Below, in pieces: positions 1 through 10,973 of a stretch of DNA of 64,000 bases. Made by a program: the position numbers and the translations under genes. The notes beneath the pieces were generated by a model. That model worked only from the letters and a program-made list of their open reading frames with translations, was not told the origin of the DNA and ran no database searches. Positions within the stretch are counted from its first letter, which is position 1. Every line of letters begins with the position of its first letter. The DNA is from Rutpela maculata (Eukaryota > Arthropoda > Insecta > Coleoptera > Cerambycidae). The DNA lies in NCBI GenBank assembly GCA_936432065.2, contig OW386292.2:127097639-127161638 (forward strand), given 5' to 3'.

Positions 1-2836
1 ACTGAAATGCATCTTTAATGGGGTCGTTGCACGTATTTTTTTTTATTGCATATTCTGAAAATATAATGAAAAATATTAGACCCGTGTTTTTTGTTTTTTT
101 TTGCATGCGTTTTAAGGGTGTAAATTAGCATAAAAGTTGAAATGATGACGTAGCGCGGGCAACGCTGAATGCCTCCGAAAATAGTCGGAACTTACCGATC
201 CATCCGTGCCCGTCCCTGTCATTCAAGCGCTAGAGATGGGTTCGGTTCCTTTAGTGGTTTCGGTCCGTTTGGAACCGTTCCGCTTGTGGATTCGTTCCAT
301 CGGATCCGCTTCAAAATGTTTACGCAATTAGGTAGGAAACTAAAAATTGTCCATCACTTTTTTCTATTATTTTTATACAGGTATCTACTATCTATCATTA
401 TCAAGTCAATGGATATTTTTGTTCTTTTTTGTTGCATGCGTTTTAAGAGTGTAAATTAGCATCAAAGTTGACGTAGGCGGGCAACGCCGAATGCCTCCGA
501 AATTAGTCGGAACTTACCGATCTATCCGTGCCCGTCCCTGTCATTCATAACAAAACAAAATGTTTGTGTTGGTTTGACAGTTTGATATTGTGCATGTCAA
601 TTTTAAAAGGTCCTCTGGACACGTCACTCCCGCGCAAGAATTTTATTGGCTCCTGGAGTTACCAGGTAACCTGTCTCTTTTAAAAATCTTGACCTAAGCC
701 TATGTGTCGATCAATAATCTGACGCAAGAGCATCATCGTTTTCAATTTGGTGGTTTAAATTTCGGACAGTAGTTTGGTCAATTCATGTAACACAGGGCAT
801 TAACAAACCCACAGTTACATTTTCCATACAAAATCACACTCAATTTCGATATAGTGCAACGACCCCAGTACACACATATCATACCAGATCAATGGACCGC
901 AGACCCGGTTCGATCGACATCGTGGATTCGTTGGGACCCATTCCACCTCCGGATTCGTTCACTTGAAACAGGTCCGCCCGGACCGCCCATCTCTATCAAG
1001 CGCATCAGCGTTTTCATGACGTAGCAAGGGCACAGGAATTGTGCTGACGGCGCCATTTATTTTAAAGTGGTGTAGTTCAAATTTTGCGCAATAGTTTGGT
1101 CAATTTATGTAACACAGGGCATTAACAAACCCACAGTTACATTTTCCATACAAAGTCAGACTCAATTTCGATATAGTGCAACGACCCCCCATTTGTCAAT
1201 TAACTGTATCTTTGATACATTTCCTCCGAGATCTGTATATCTAGCATATATTGACGAAGCAGAATATCTCTTTTGTTTAGTTTTGTTTAATAAACTTACT
1301 TAATTCTTTATAAAGCAGTATTTCAATGTAATCTGTATGTTTCTGCATTTGAAGAAACCTGAAGATCTGTACCCTTCTTTAATAGCCTTTAAAAAGCATT
1401 TCGCGTGATATTTTATTTCCATAGCAATTAAATCATTATCACCAATTTGTTTCATAACAGCTATCATTTTGGGCTAAAATTTTGATCTTTCGATATTAAT
1501 AGTCAGTACTTGTGATACATTTTGATCATTACGCCTCTTTTTACATTAAATATTCCTTTCGTACTGAAACTGGAGGTTCGGTTCTGTAAACTTCAATTTT
1601 CTCTAAGAGCATTTCCTTTTCAAATTTTCGGCGCAGCAATTCAATACTTTTTTTTACTACTACAGTAGCACGATTTGTGTCAAATTAATAATATTTTGTC
1701 CCCATTTTCAGTGTTAGCAATATCTTGACGCAAGTGAATATTGTTAGATTTATACATACTGTCCTTAATTTGTAACATTTGTCTTAGACTTTTTAACGTT
1801 TTTTCAGAGCCCTTTACTAAGCTACCAGAAGACTTTCCACAAATTAAAGAGTTTTTAACATTCTCTTTGTAAAACACGAAATGTTGACTATCTCACTTTT
1901 GGATGTTGAACTTCCACTTCGGTCCATTTTTAGTTATTTATGGAAAATCAGACTAAATGCCTATATTATGTTCTTAATTTAATTTTTAATTTTAGGAAAT
2001 TCCACTTACCTGGACACTGAAAGTAATTTTTATATGATTAAACTAACAGTAGAATAACAGATCTATAACTTAGACATAGAGTTTTTAACAGGAAAGAATT
2101 TACTTTTAACTGATAAAACCTTCAACACTTTGGGCTTATACTAATATTATATAATATAATGGCATATCTCTATGGGCATATCGGGCATTAATATGAATAC
2201 ATGAGAGTAATAAATTACCTATTTAATCTAAGCAGAATGTAGATAACTGGAGCGCGCGGGCCGTGCGACGTAAGGGAGGGAGATCGTCGGTCGGCTGCCG
2301 CGATGTAAATAGATCTGTGCATTGTTTTACATTTATTAATTTTCCTACGCTATCTTACGCCCAAAAATCCTGAACGTTATACCGTTGTAAGCGGGAAACT
2401 CTACTCTACAATATTGTAAGAGAGGTATTTTTTGATTTGAGTGCTCGTTTTCGAAATATCGGTTGTTGAACGTTAAAATGCAATGAAAAATTACAATTTT
2501 TTTTAGGTTCTCGAAGCGAGATACGGACGTTCAAAGTTTTAAAACTCCATAAGCGTCAATGCTTTTTCTTTTATTAAATATTTTTTTTTAGAGCAACCGC
2601 TACAGACTTTTCGATAATTTCGTGCCAAAATATTTACTTTACCTGTAACAATTATTCAGTGTCAATATCTCGAAAATTTTGAATAACGCCCTTTTTCCCA
2701 GGCCAATTTTTGGCCAACTTTACACATAAACACAATTAATTATAAGCTATTAAATAAGACCGGTCGCAGTTTTTAGTTTCCAAACCCCCACAGATTTCAA
2801 TTTTAAGAGGAATTTTGCAGTGCGAGCTCTCTACTA
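1..2836 (-). mobile_element. Long-TIR DNA transposon, copy 1 (truncated by window edge)
   Basis: This is homologous in inverse orientation to 21683-23345. The outer terminus is GCTCTCTACTA at 2826-2836. A TIR arm of about 600 bp (about 2234-2836) is followed inward by the same decayed gene seen around 22.6-23.3 kb. The gene keeps a 65-codon open stretch (1680-1877 minus) that is near-identical to 22645-22842. A MITE (20-1190) interrupts the body, and bases 1-19 continue it on the other side. The opposite TIR would lie left of the window. The superfamily is not recognised. Confidence 0.7.
20..1190. mobile_element. Non-autonomous TIR element (MITE) with AT target duplication
   Basis: The ends are GGGGTCGTTGCAC and GTGCAACGACCCC. 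The flanking AT at 18-19 and 1191-1192 appears only once at the homologous empty site near 23329-23330, so the insertion and its 2-bp target duplication are directly visible. Inside there are imperfect direct duplications: 104-230 resembles 434-548, and 770-867 resembles 1091-1188. The second pair includes an internal copy of the right terminus at about 855-867, so one copy may have inserted into another or duplicated. No coding capacity is seen. AT duplications are known for ISL2EU-type elements, but the family here is not established. Confidence 0.75.
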
Positions 2837-3400
2837 TTAATGGGGTTACATGGAAGAAGATGGGTTGGGGGAAATTCTGTTTGGGGTGGAATAGATTAGA
2901 TATTGAATATATATAATTCGAAATTTTTTGACCAAAAATAAAAAGGGTCAAAACCAGCCTTATAGCCCCCCCCCCCCCCCCCCCTCCTTCTTTCCACAAA
3001 TTATAATTTATTAATACATTAACGGTAATATTTCTGTAACCCTTATTTTCACTTAGGACCAGTTTATCAGTGCAGAGTCAGATGTGGGTGTTAGCTAGCC
3101 CCAGGATAACTGTAGCCCCGGGTCAAAGTGAGAGTCAAACTTGCAGCCGTTTATCCACTACATTTTATGCGTGGGTTAAGGAACCCTTGAATAACCTGAG
3201 GTTGGTAACGCTTTCTACAAAGTTGTCAGCTCTAGCTTGGTTGTGATTGGCCAAAAAATTTTCTGTTTGTTAGTTTTTAAGTTTTTGTTACCAAGTTAAA
3301 AACATTTGTTTGTTTTTTGTCGAAAAATCACCTGAGAGTGGCAGCAACGAGCAACAACAATCAAACTAGAATATTTTCTGGTCTATGATTATTTTATTTT
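2837..3400. other. Intergenic, no gene; C homopolymer at 2966-2984
   Basis: There is no supported coding feature. A run of 19 C residues lies at 2966-2984. From about 3055 the sequence looks like leader or TIR material of the Myb/SANT relic that follows, but no matching inverted end was found. Confidence 0.4.
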
Positions 3401-3406
3401 AGGAAA

Positions 3407-3600
3407 ATGAGTGAAATCCCAGCAAAGGTAGGCAGAGGCCCCTATTTCTCATCAACAGAACGGTTGCTATTAATTAAACTAGCTAATACACATAAACACG
3501 ACGTAGAATAAAAAGGAACTGATGCAGTTATCTTGGAGGGACAAAGCAGCTTCTTGGCGCAAATTTAAGATTTGTTGACATTTATGCTATCACCAGCAAT
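3407..3600 (+). pseudogene. Myb/SANT-like DNA-binding domain relic
   Basis: An ATG at 3407 follows a splice-acceptor-like tract (TTTTATTTTAG, ending 3402). It reads through a helix resembling FSSTERLLLIKLANTHKHDVE, a TAA at the next codon (where family members usually have Asn-Lys), and then, after a frame change, a tract compatible with the TDAVS..DKAASW pattern of Myb/SANT-like DNA-binding proteins. Such domains accompany PIF/Harbinger transposons as the second protein and also occur in host regulators. One nonsense codon and at least one frameshift make it non-functional. A further decayed coding-like stretch lies at about 3600-3720. No partner transposase or TIR pair was found. The domain call rests on recalled family patterns, so confidence is moderate. 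Confidence 0.45.
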
Positions 3601-3959
3601 ACAAAATTACAAGTTGCGTAATATCTCAATGTAAAAGCAACTGATAGTCCTAGCTACTTATTCAGAAAGATTGTATTTCGGACTGATGTACACAACATAA
3701 ATATTAGACACAAGGGTACTCTAACACCGCGCACCGCCGGTTCATAAAACCGCGATATTTGAAAGGTCGTTTTCTTAAAATGTTTCCACCATATATAACT
3801 CCATCCCCTCTGCAGTTAAGTCTCTCTCTGTTTCTTCTTTTCCTAAAAATTTCAAACGAATTTGCCTATCATAAAGTGTTGCCACCTTCGGAAAAGTAAA
3901 AAGATAAGAAAATTGCGTGTGTATTTTTGTTATCTAGTATAAATATATACATATATATA

Positions 3960-6470
3960 CAGGGTGATTTTTTTTGGGCGTCTATTAGAAGTATATCGAG
4001 AAAGAAAAATGATATCGATCTGAAAATTTGGCTATAGGCCTAACGGTATAGGATCTATTTAACGAAAATATTTTCAAAATGGTGGCATTTCCGGTTATAC
4101 CGGAAGTTGACCCCAACTTTGTTATTTTAAATGGAATGCCCCCATTTTCAATTTTTTTTTAGATTCTGCAGTTAATTTAAAGAACATTTCGTTAAAGGTT
4201 TCCTATAGCTAAAATTAATATTTCCGGAGATATTAATTGTTTTCCTAAAATTTTGACAGAAAAGTTGTATAACATAAAAATTAATATCTCAGTAACAATA
4301 ATTGATAACATGTTGATTTTTCAATGAGGGTAAGACAAGGTATTAGAGTTACTCATCATGTAAGAAAATTATCGAAATATCCACTAAAAAGTTTCTAAAA
4401 TTATTGACATATGTCGACCACACAAAAACAGCAAAAACTCATTTTTTTTAAATGGCACCATACCTAACTAAATGCACCATTCGATAGAGAAAAAAAATGC
4501 GCATCTAACGATGTATTATATTCCTATGCCCAAAATGTATGGTTCTTTAGATATTTGCGATTTTCGGTGTTATTAATGAAAATTGAAGAGTATCTCAAAG
4601 AGTGCCGTCTTCTAAAGAGTAGGCTTTGAGTGTTGACAAAACAAAATACAACAGAATGTGACAGATAGGTAATTTATGTTATTGTATTTCATTACACGTA
4701 GTTTCTGTTGTACTTATTTACTGTGGGGAAAATGGCAAACAATTACTCACACTCGGATATTTTGAATTTATTTAACATTCATGGACAGTGTGACAAAATA
4801 ATTAGCAGAACATGCAGACAATTTAATGAAACGTATCCTGATTTACCATCAATGAATCCACAAAAGTTTAGAAGATTGCAAAGCAATTTTGTTAGATTTG
4901 GCAGTCGACACGCAGAGAGAACACTAGCCAGACCTATAACATCAAATGAAAATAATGAAATTAACGTCTTGGCCTATTTCTATGCAAATCCCAATCATTC
5001 GATTCGTTCAGCGGCAGCGGATTTGGACATTTCCTACAGTTCCATTCGGAAGATTTTAGTGAATCATAAATTCCATAATTTTAAATTTACTACTGTGCAA
5101 GAACTTTATCCTGAAGATCCACAGCGAAGAACAGAATTTTGCGAAATGATATTAATCCGAACACAAGAAGATCCTCAATTTTTAGAAAAAATTATTTGGA
5201 CTGATGAGGCAAAATTTTCAAAAGAAGGTATTTTCAATCGCAGAAATTCGCATTTTTTGGGGCAATCAAAATCCTCATGTTATGCGACCGAGGAATTTTC
5301 AGTATAAATTTAGTTTTAATGTGTTTTGTTTGTTAATGGGCAATACATTGTGTTACCACATTTACGACGAAAATTTGAATGGACCAAGATATTTAGAAAT
5401 TTTAAGAATTGTCGTAACGAACTTTTTAGACAATTTACCTGTTAATTAATACTTTTCATGCTGGTACCAACTCGATGGAGCTCCAAGTCATTGTACCAGA
5501 CCAGTTAGTAACGAATTGGATCAGATGTTCGATGACAGGTGGGTTTGGGTCCATGGATTTGGCCTGCCAGGTCTCCTGACTTGACCCCAATGGATTTTTA
5601 CCTATGGGGCCGTATAAAGAGTGAGGTCTATCGAACCCCGGTAACTAACCGAGAGGAACTATTGGATAGAGTTCAAAGAGCATTTGAAGGTTTGGACCCA
5701 AATGAAATTCGGAGTGCTACTACACACTCAGTAAATAATAGGATTCTAAAATGTTTAGAGGTTAATGGAGAACATATTGAACAGTATAATTAATGTTTCG
5801 TTATAAAATTTTTATTATTAGTAAATTATACAATTTTCATTTTTTCATTTCATTGATAAAATTAGAAAATCGCAAATATCTAAAGAACCCTACATTTTGG
5901 GTATAGGAACATGATACATGGTTAGATGCGCATTTTTTTTCTCTATCGAATGGTGCATTTAGTTAGGTATGGTGCCATTTAAAAAAAATGAGTTTTTGCT
6001 GTTTTTGTGTGGTCGACATATGTCAATAATTTTAGAAACTTTTTAGTGGATATTTCGATAATTTTCTTACATGATGAGTAACTCTAATATCTTGTCTTAC
6101 CCTCATTGAAAAATCAACATGTTATCAATTATTGTTACTGAGATATTAATTTTTATGTTATACAACCTTTCTGTCAAAATTTTAGGAAAAAAATTAATAT
6201 CTCCGGAAATATTAATTTTAGCTATAGGAAACCTTTAACGAAATGTTCTTTAAATTAACTGCAGAATCTAAAAAAAAATTGAAAATGGGGGCATTCCATT
6301 TAAAATAACAAAGTTGGGGTCAACTTCCGGTATAACCGGAAATGCCACCATTTTGAAAATATTTTCGTTAAATAGATCCTACCCCATTAGGCCTATAGCC
6401 AAATTTTCAGATCGATATCATTTTTCTTTCTCGATATACTTCTAATAGACGCCCAAAAAAAATCACCCTG
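3960..6470 (+). mobile_element. Mariner-type (DD41D-like) transposon with 606-bp TIRs
   Basis: Perfectly placed TA dinucleotides (3958-3959 and 6471-6472) flank CAGGGTGA...TCACCCTG ends. The left TIR, 3960-4565, matches the right TIR, 5865-6470, over 606 bp with few mismatches. Between them lies a decayed transposase gene on the plus strand. Such long TIRs are unusual for mariner-type elements. Each TIR carries a TTCCGG palindrome about 140 bp from its end. Confidence 0.9.
4732..5793 (+). pseudogene. Mariner-type transposase (DD41D-like), decayed
   Basis: This is the transposase of the 3960-6470 element, a cut-and-paste enzyme that would bind the TIRs and insert at TA. ATG 4732 (MANNYSHS) is preferred over the upstream in-frame ATG 4708 by family pattern. 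The N-terminal part reads as helix-turn-helix (about residues 5-120). The first catalytic Asp is in IIWTDEAKF (about 5195-5221), the second in YQLDGAPSH (about 5464-5490), and the third in DLTPMDFYLWG (about 5579-5609). About 41 residues separate the last two Asp once the frame break is allowed for, as in DD41D-type enzymes. Damage consists of a frameshift near 5260, a TAA near 5447 and a frameshift near 5540. It is not functional as it stands. Confidence 0.85.
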
Positions 6471-6476
6471 TATATA

Positions 6477-7847
6477 CTGGGTGACACAGGAGATATGTAA
6501 CACCCCGTAGCATGTTTATTTAAAAAGATATTATTTTGAAATTTGGTAGACCTATATATTGCGTGATTGTCATTTTTTTAGTACACACAAGAAATTTTTT
6601 CCACTTCCGGTTTCACCGGAAGTGACATCTACTTTGTTATTTTAAATGGCATCCTGTATATATTTTTTTCCTATCTGGTTCTCCTTAAATTCCTCTTCTC
6701 AACTATGTATAGCAAGGTGGCATTCATTTTTAAAATGGCTACTGAAAACCATTTTATTGCATTAAGTCAAGTTGGCTATGGTATGAAATGTAGGGGTAAT
6801 TAATGCTTAGTGTGCTGCAATATCAGAAGAACCATGGTACACAATTTTGTGTTTCATATTTGTTTTGTTCTAATCAGTAGCCGAAGAGACTTTGTACAAT
6901 TTTTATATTAAAGAAAAATCTCTAGACTAAATCCACAAAATCACAAAAACTAAGATAGAAACACTAATTTTAAATTTTATCCATTTGTAAAATATTTATT
7001 CATATTTCACTTTTACCAATTAGATGGCCCCCGAGATGTCCGGATTTTACGCCACTTGATTTTTTCATATGGGGCCATTTCAAGGAAATGGTTTATAAAA
7101 CTCCACTGCAAAATAGGGAAGACTTAAAAGTGAGAGTTAGGTTAGCAATAAATTAGTTTACTGAATTGCAGTTAGAAAATGTGCTTAGAGGTACTGGTTA
7201 CAAGAATTCGACGCTGCAGAGAAAATAATGGCCAGCATTTTGAGATTCTTCGAAAACAATTTTATTTAAAAGCAAGCAAAATCAGATATAACAATGAATT
7301 GTATTGGGTAAAAGTGAAAGATGAATAAATATTTTACAAATGGGTCAAATTCTAAATTAGTGTTTCTATCTTAGTTTTTATGATTTCGAGGATTTAGTCT
7401 AGAGATTTTTATTTAATATAAAAATTCTACAAAGTCTCTTCGGCTACTGATTAGAACAAAACAAATATGAAACACAAAATTGTGTACCAGGGTTCTTTTG
7501 ATATCGCAGCACATTAAGCATTAATTACCGCCACATTTAATTTCATAGCTAACTTGACTTAGTGCAATAAAATGGTTTTCAGCAGCCATTTTAAAAACGA
7601 ATCTCATCTTGGTATACATAGTTGAAAGGAGAAATTTCAGTAGAATCAGATAGGAAAAAAATATATACTGGGTGCCATTTAAAATAATGAAGTAGATGTC
7701 ACTTCCGGTGAAACCGGAAGTGGAAAAAATTTCTTGTTTGTACCAAAAAAAGGACAATCACGCATTATATAAGTCTACCTAATTTCAAAATAATATCTTT
7801 TTAAATAAACATGCTACGGGGTGTTACATATCTCCTGTGTCACCCGG
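6477..7847. mobile_element. Mariner-type deletion derivative with 541-bp TIRs
   Basis: The element is flanked by TA at 6475-6476 and 7848-7849. The ends are CTGGGTGACAC and GTGTCACCCGG. The TIRs 6477-7017 and 7307-7847 match over 541 bp, leaving only about 290 bp of interior, which encodes a transposase C-terminal remnant. Within each TIR the outer 180 bp (6477-6656 and 7668-7847) is itself bounded by mariner-like termini and TA. It lies directly beside the 3960-6470 element with only a few bases between. Confidence 0.88.
7022..7210 (+). pseudogene. Mariner-type transposase C-terminal remnant
   Basis: This is 62 codons of open frame between the two TIRs. They read RWPPRCPDFTPLDFFIWG and continue through KTPLQNRED to a TAG at 7208-7210. 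They contain the third catalytic Asp (PLDFF) and the following WG-H-K pattern of mariner-type transposases. It resembles the corresponding part of the 3960-6470 transposase but is clearly a different subfamily. Everything upstream, including the helix-turn-helix and the first two Asp, has been deleted, which explains the short interior. This element could only have moved with enzyme supplied elsewhere. Confidence 0.8.
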
Positions 7848-7924
7848 TATATATTTTTATGTATACATAAATTGTATTTTTATTGTTATGTATGTTTCTA
7901 TTTTTAAAATTTGTTGCCTCTTTT

Positions 7925-7981
7925 TTTAACCCCCGACCCAGAAAGAGGGTGTTATAAGTTTGACGCGTATGTTTGTATGTA

Positions 7982-8012
<31 letters not shown>

Positions 8013-8800
8013 CCGTCTGTCCGTCTGTCCGTCTGTCCGTCTGTCCGTCTGTCCGTCTGTCCGTCTGTCCGTCTGTCCGTCTGTCCGTCTGTCCGTCTGT
8101 CCGTCTGTCCGTCTCTCTCTCTCTCTGTTTGTCTGTAGCTTTATATCTCTTCAACGGGTGATCCGATTTTGATGCACTTTTTTTATTTGAAAGAGTATTT
8201 TGTCGAGAAGGTTTTTACCATATTAGATTTTAATATTTGGTCGCCATCTTGGTTACAAGCATTCATTTAACTTGCCTTGTTCTTGTGGGTCAAATCTTGC
8301 AACTGAATTTTAATAAAATAGTTTAATAAAATCCCAACCGATTGAGCTGAAATTTTGCATACACGTTTAGTTTGCATGACAATGCATGGTTAACTAAGTG
8401 ACGTCATTCCAAATCCAATATGGCCGACTCCCAAAGATGGCGGACTAGTTATTTTTTATGCACCCCCATGATATGGGTATCAAATGAAAGGGTTTGCTGA
8501 GAAGAATACGAAGATAAAATGACGTCGCACTAAATTCAATATGGCGGACGCAACTGAATTTTAAAACAGTTATCCCCAACCGATTGAGCTGACATTTTGC
8601 ATACACGTTTAGTTTGGATGACACTGCATGGTTAGCTAAGTGACGTTATTCTAAATCTAATATGGCAGACTCCCAAAGATAGCGTACCAGTTTTTTTTTA
8701 TACACCCCCATGATATGGGTATCAAATGAAAGGGTTTACTGAGAAGAATACGAAAATAAAATAACGTCACACTAAATTCAATATGGCGGCACGGCACACT
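7925..8800 (+). repeat. CTGT-microsatellite repeat family with two tandem ~245-bp units
   Basis: A leader with CCCCCGACCCAGAAAGAGG is followed by a GTCTGTCC/GTCTGTCT array (about 7971-8135). Next comes a segment starting CAACGGGTGATCCGATTTT. Two tandem units follow (about 8290-8544 and 8545-8795). Each contains the module CCGATTGAGCTGA-ATTTTGC, a TGACGT box and ATATGGC boxes. The CTGT-plus-leader pattern is common in arthropod dispersed repeats. It has no coding content, and the open frames across the array are period artefacts. Confidence 0.7.
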
Positions 8801-8986
8801 TACTTGATAAGCGTATTTCCTCGATATTTTAATTATTATCCACCAAAGAACTTGTGTATTTGGGTTAACATCAAACCGATTTTCGATTTGAAGGTATCAA
8901 TGGATTTGTCGTGAAAGTTAGTATTTAACTACTGGATGTCTAAAAGATTTGAGAAAGTTGACATAATTACAAATTTGTGATTTCGG

Positions 8987-10101
8987 AAAGGACCCCGCAA
9001 TAATCTTATGAAAATTTGGTTTCGGTCATATCGTCTGAATTTTGGATATGTTTTAGGTTTCGTCATCCCAAGCAAAAGTCTCAATGGGCACAAAGCTCGA
9101 AAATCAATACTTTGGCTGCTACGGAGCCTGAAAGCTCCAAAGCTCCACCACAGATTTATTTATTCGTGCAGTCTTTATAGATTTTTAAATAACCTATTTT
9201 TTCGATTTTAATATCTAAGTTTATGTTTTTGAGGTTGCTGAATTCAAATACAATGTCAAATTGTCCAAATTGACACTTGACAGCTGTCAATTAGCTGTCA
9301 AAGTGCCTTAACAAAGTGCAAATCTTATTTTTATGTTATGAGTTTATGCCGTTTATGTAACTCAGTTCATGTATGATATGAATAAATAATTCGACAATTG
9401 GCAGCTGTCAACAGGCTGTCAGTTAGCTGTCAAAGTGCAATAACAAAGTGAAAATCTTATTTTTTTGTTATGACTTTATGCTTTTTAGGTAACTCAATTC
9501 AAACATGGTATGAATACAATAATTCGACAATTGGTAGCTGCCAACAGGCTGTCAGCTAACTGTCAAAGTGCAATAACAAAGTGCAAATCTTATTTTTTTG
9601 TTATGACTTTAGGTAACTGAGTTACCTAAAAAGCATAAAGTCATAACAAAAAAATAAGATTTGCACTTTGTTATTACACTTTGACAGCTAGCTGACAGCC
9701 TGTTGACAGCTGCCAATTGTCGAATTATTGTATTCACATCATACGTGAACTGAGTTACCTAAACAGCATAAACTCCTAACATAAAAATAAGATTTGCACT
9801 TTGTTAAGGCACTTTGACAGATAATTGGCAGCTGTCAAGTGTCAATTTGGACAATTTGACATCGGATTTGAATTCAGCAACCTCAAAAACATAAACCTAG
9901 ACATTAAAATCGAAAAAACAAATTATTTAAAAATATATAAAGACTGCACGAATAAATAAATCTGTGGTGGAGCTTTGGAGCTTTCAAGCTCCGTAGCAGC
10001 CAAAGTATTGATTTTCGAGCTTTGTGCCCATTGAGACTTTTGCTTGGGATGACGAAACCTAAAACATATCCAAAATTCAGATGATTTGACCGGGGTCCTT
10101 T
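8987..10101. mobile_element. Foldback-like palindrome, 1.1 kb
   Basis: The arms 8987-9617 and 9619-10101 are inverted copies that meet at GGTAACTGAGTTACC near 9618. The outer end is AAAGGACCCC on both sides. The inner arms hold tandem subrepeats of about 150-170 bp with TTGACAGCTGTCAA-type boxes (three in the left arm, fewer in the right). The outer arms share a 60-codon open stretch simply because they are near-identical. No flanking duplication or transposase was found. Confidence 0.7.
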
Positions 10102-10312
10102 TGGTTTGTCGTAGCTACTCAACCAATGCAAAAAATTTCACGTTTACATTTTTCTCTTGTTGTTTTGGTCCATTTGATTGATTTGAGTGCATTCATTGTA
10201 CTCTAGATGCAAAAATAAAAATAGTCCTAAGAAATCAGTGGCCTCAAAAAAATTTTAAATCTACCCAGTCGTACTTCAAATAGTGTCCCGAATCCAAAAA
10301 TGTAAAAATATA

Positions 10313-10487
10313 CAGGGTGTTCCATTTAAAATTTCAAAGTTGGGGTCATTTCCGGGGAAACCGGAAATAATGAAAAAGTGTCAAATTATGAAAAATTTGT
10401 CGTTTTTTAGTATACCCCTGCCAAATTTAAGACATATCTTGAAAACTTTGGAACCATGGCTTGTCTAATGATTCCGTTGACACCCGG
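10313..10487. mobile_element. 175-bp mariner-type MITE
   Basis: TA at 10311-10312 and 10488-10489 flanks CAGGGTGT...GACACCCGG ends. It contains TTTCCGGGGAAACCGGAAA near its left end. It corresponds to a free-standing copy of the outer cassette of the long TIRs at 3960, 6477 and 18380. Confidence 0.75.
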
Positions 10488-10973
10488 TATATAATTGCGT
10501 CATTTATTGCAGTTTTGGCGTCGCAACGCTGAGAAATCGTAAAATATTAATAATAGAGAAAAATTGTTTAAACAAAGCTTGTTGCTTTTTAAATTCTCTA
10601 GAATATTCGTAACACCTAAATTTAGTGTAGAAATAACAGGAGAGGAGATTAATTGAGAAAAACCTATTCTTACTATAATTTTTTCAACATGGCGTCCGTA
10701 CCGGTAACGATATTTTTCTGGAGAACATAAATTAGTGATTGTGACAACCCCAAACAAAAAAAATCCTTGCAGGAATCATTCACTTTTTTTTGCTCTACAG
10801 ACTATATTAATAAGCTAGTTTTAGAAACATCTTGCAAGATTGGCACCTTCTCGATTTTTCAAGATTGGCACCTTTTCGTCGCCCCTCTTTTAGCGAGGCG
10901 ACGATAAGTCGCTGCACTCAGGCCTTGTGGCCCACTGCGCTACCGCTTCCAATTTAGGGAATTCCCCCATTCA

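Noticed and set aside
7840..8172. Four overlapping open frames of 62-104 codons on both strands
   Set aside because: They are produced by the GTCTGTCC/CTGT microsatellite, whose 4- and 8-bp periods avoid stops in every frame. The peptides are simple repeats.
9008..10131. Two near-identical 67- and 75-codon frames in opposite orientation
   Set aside because: They are the two arms of the foldback palindrome. Identity comes from the DNA repeat, and there is no domain, start context or partner gene.
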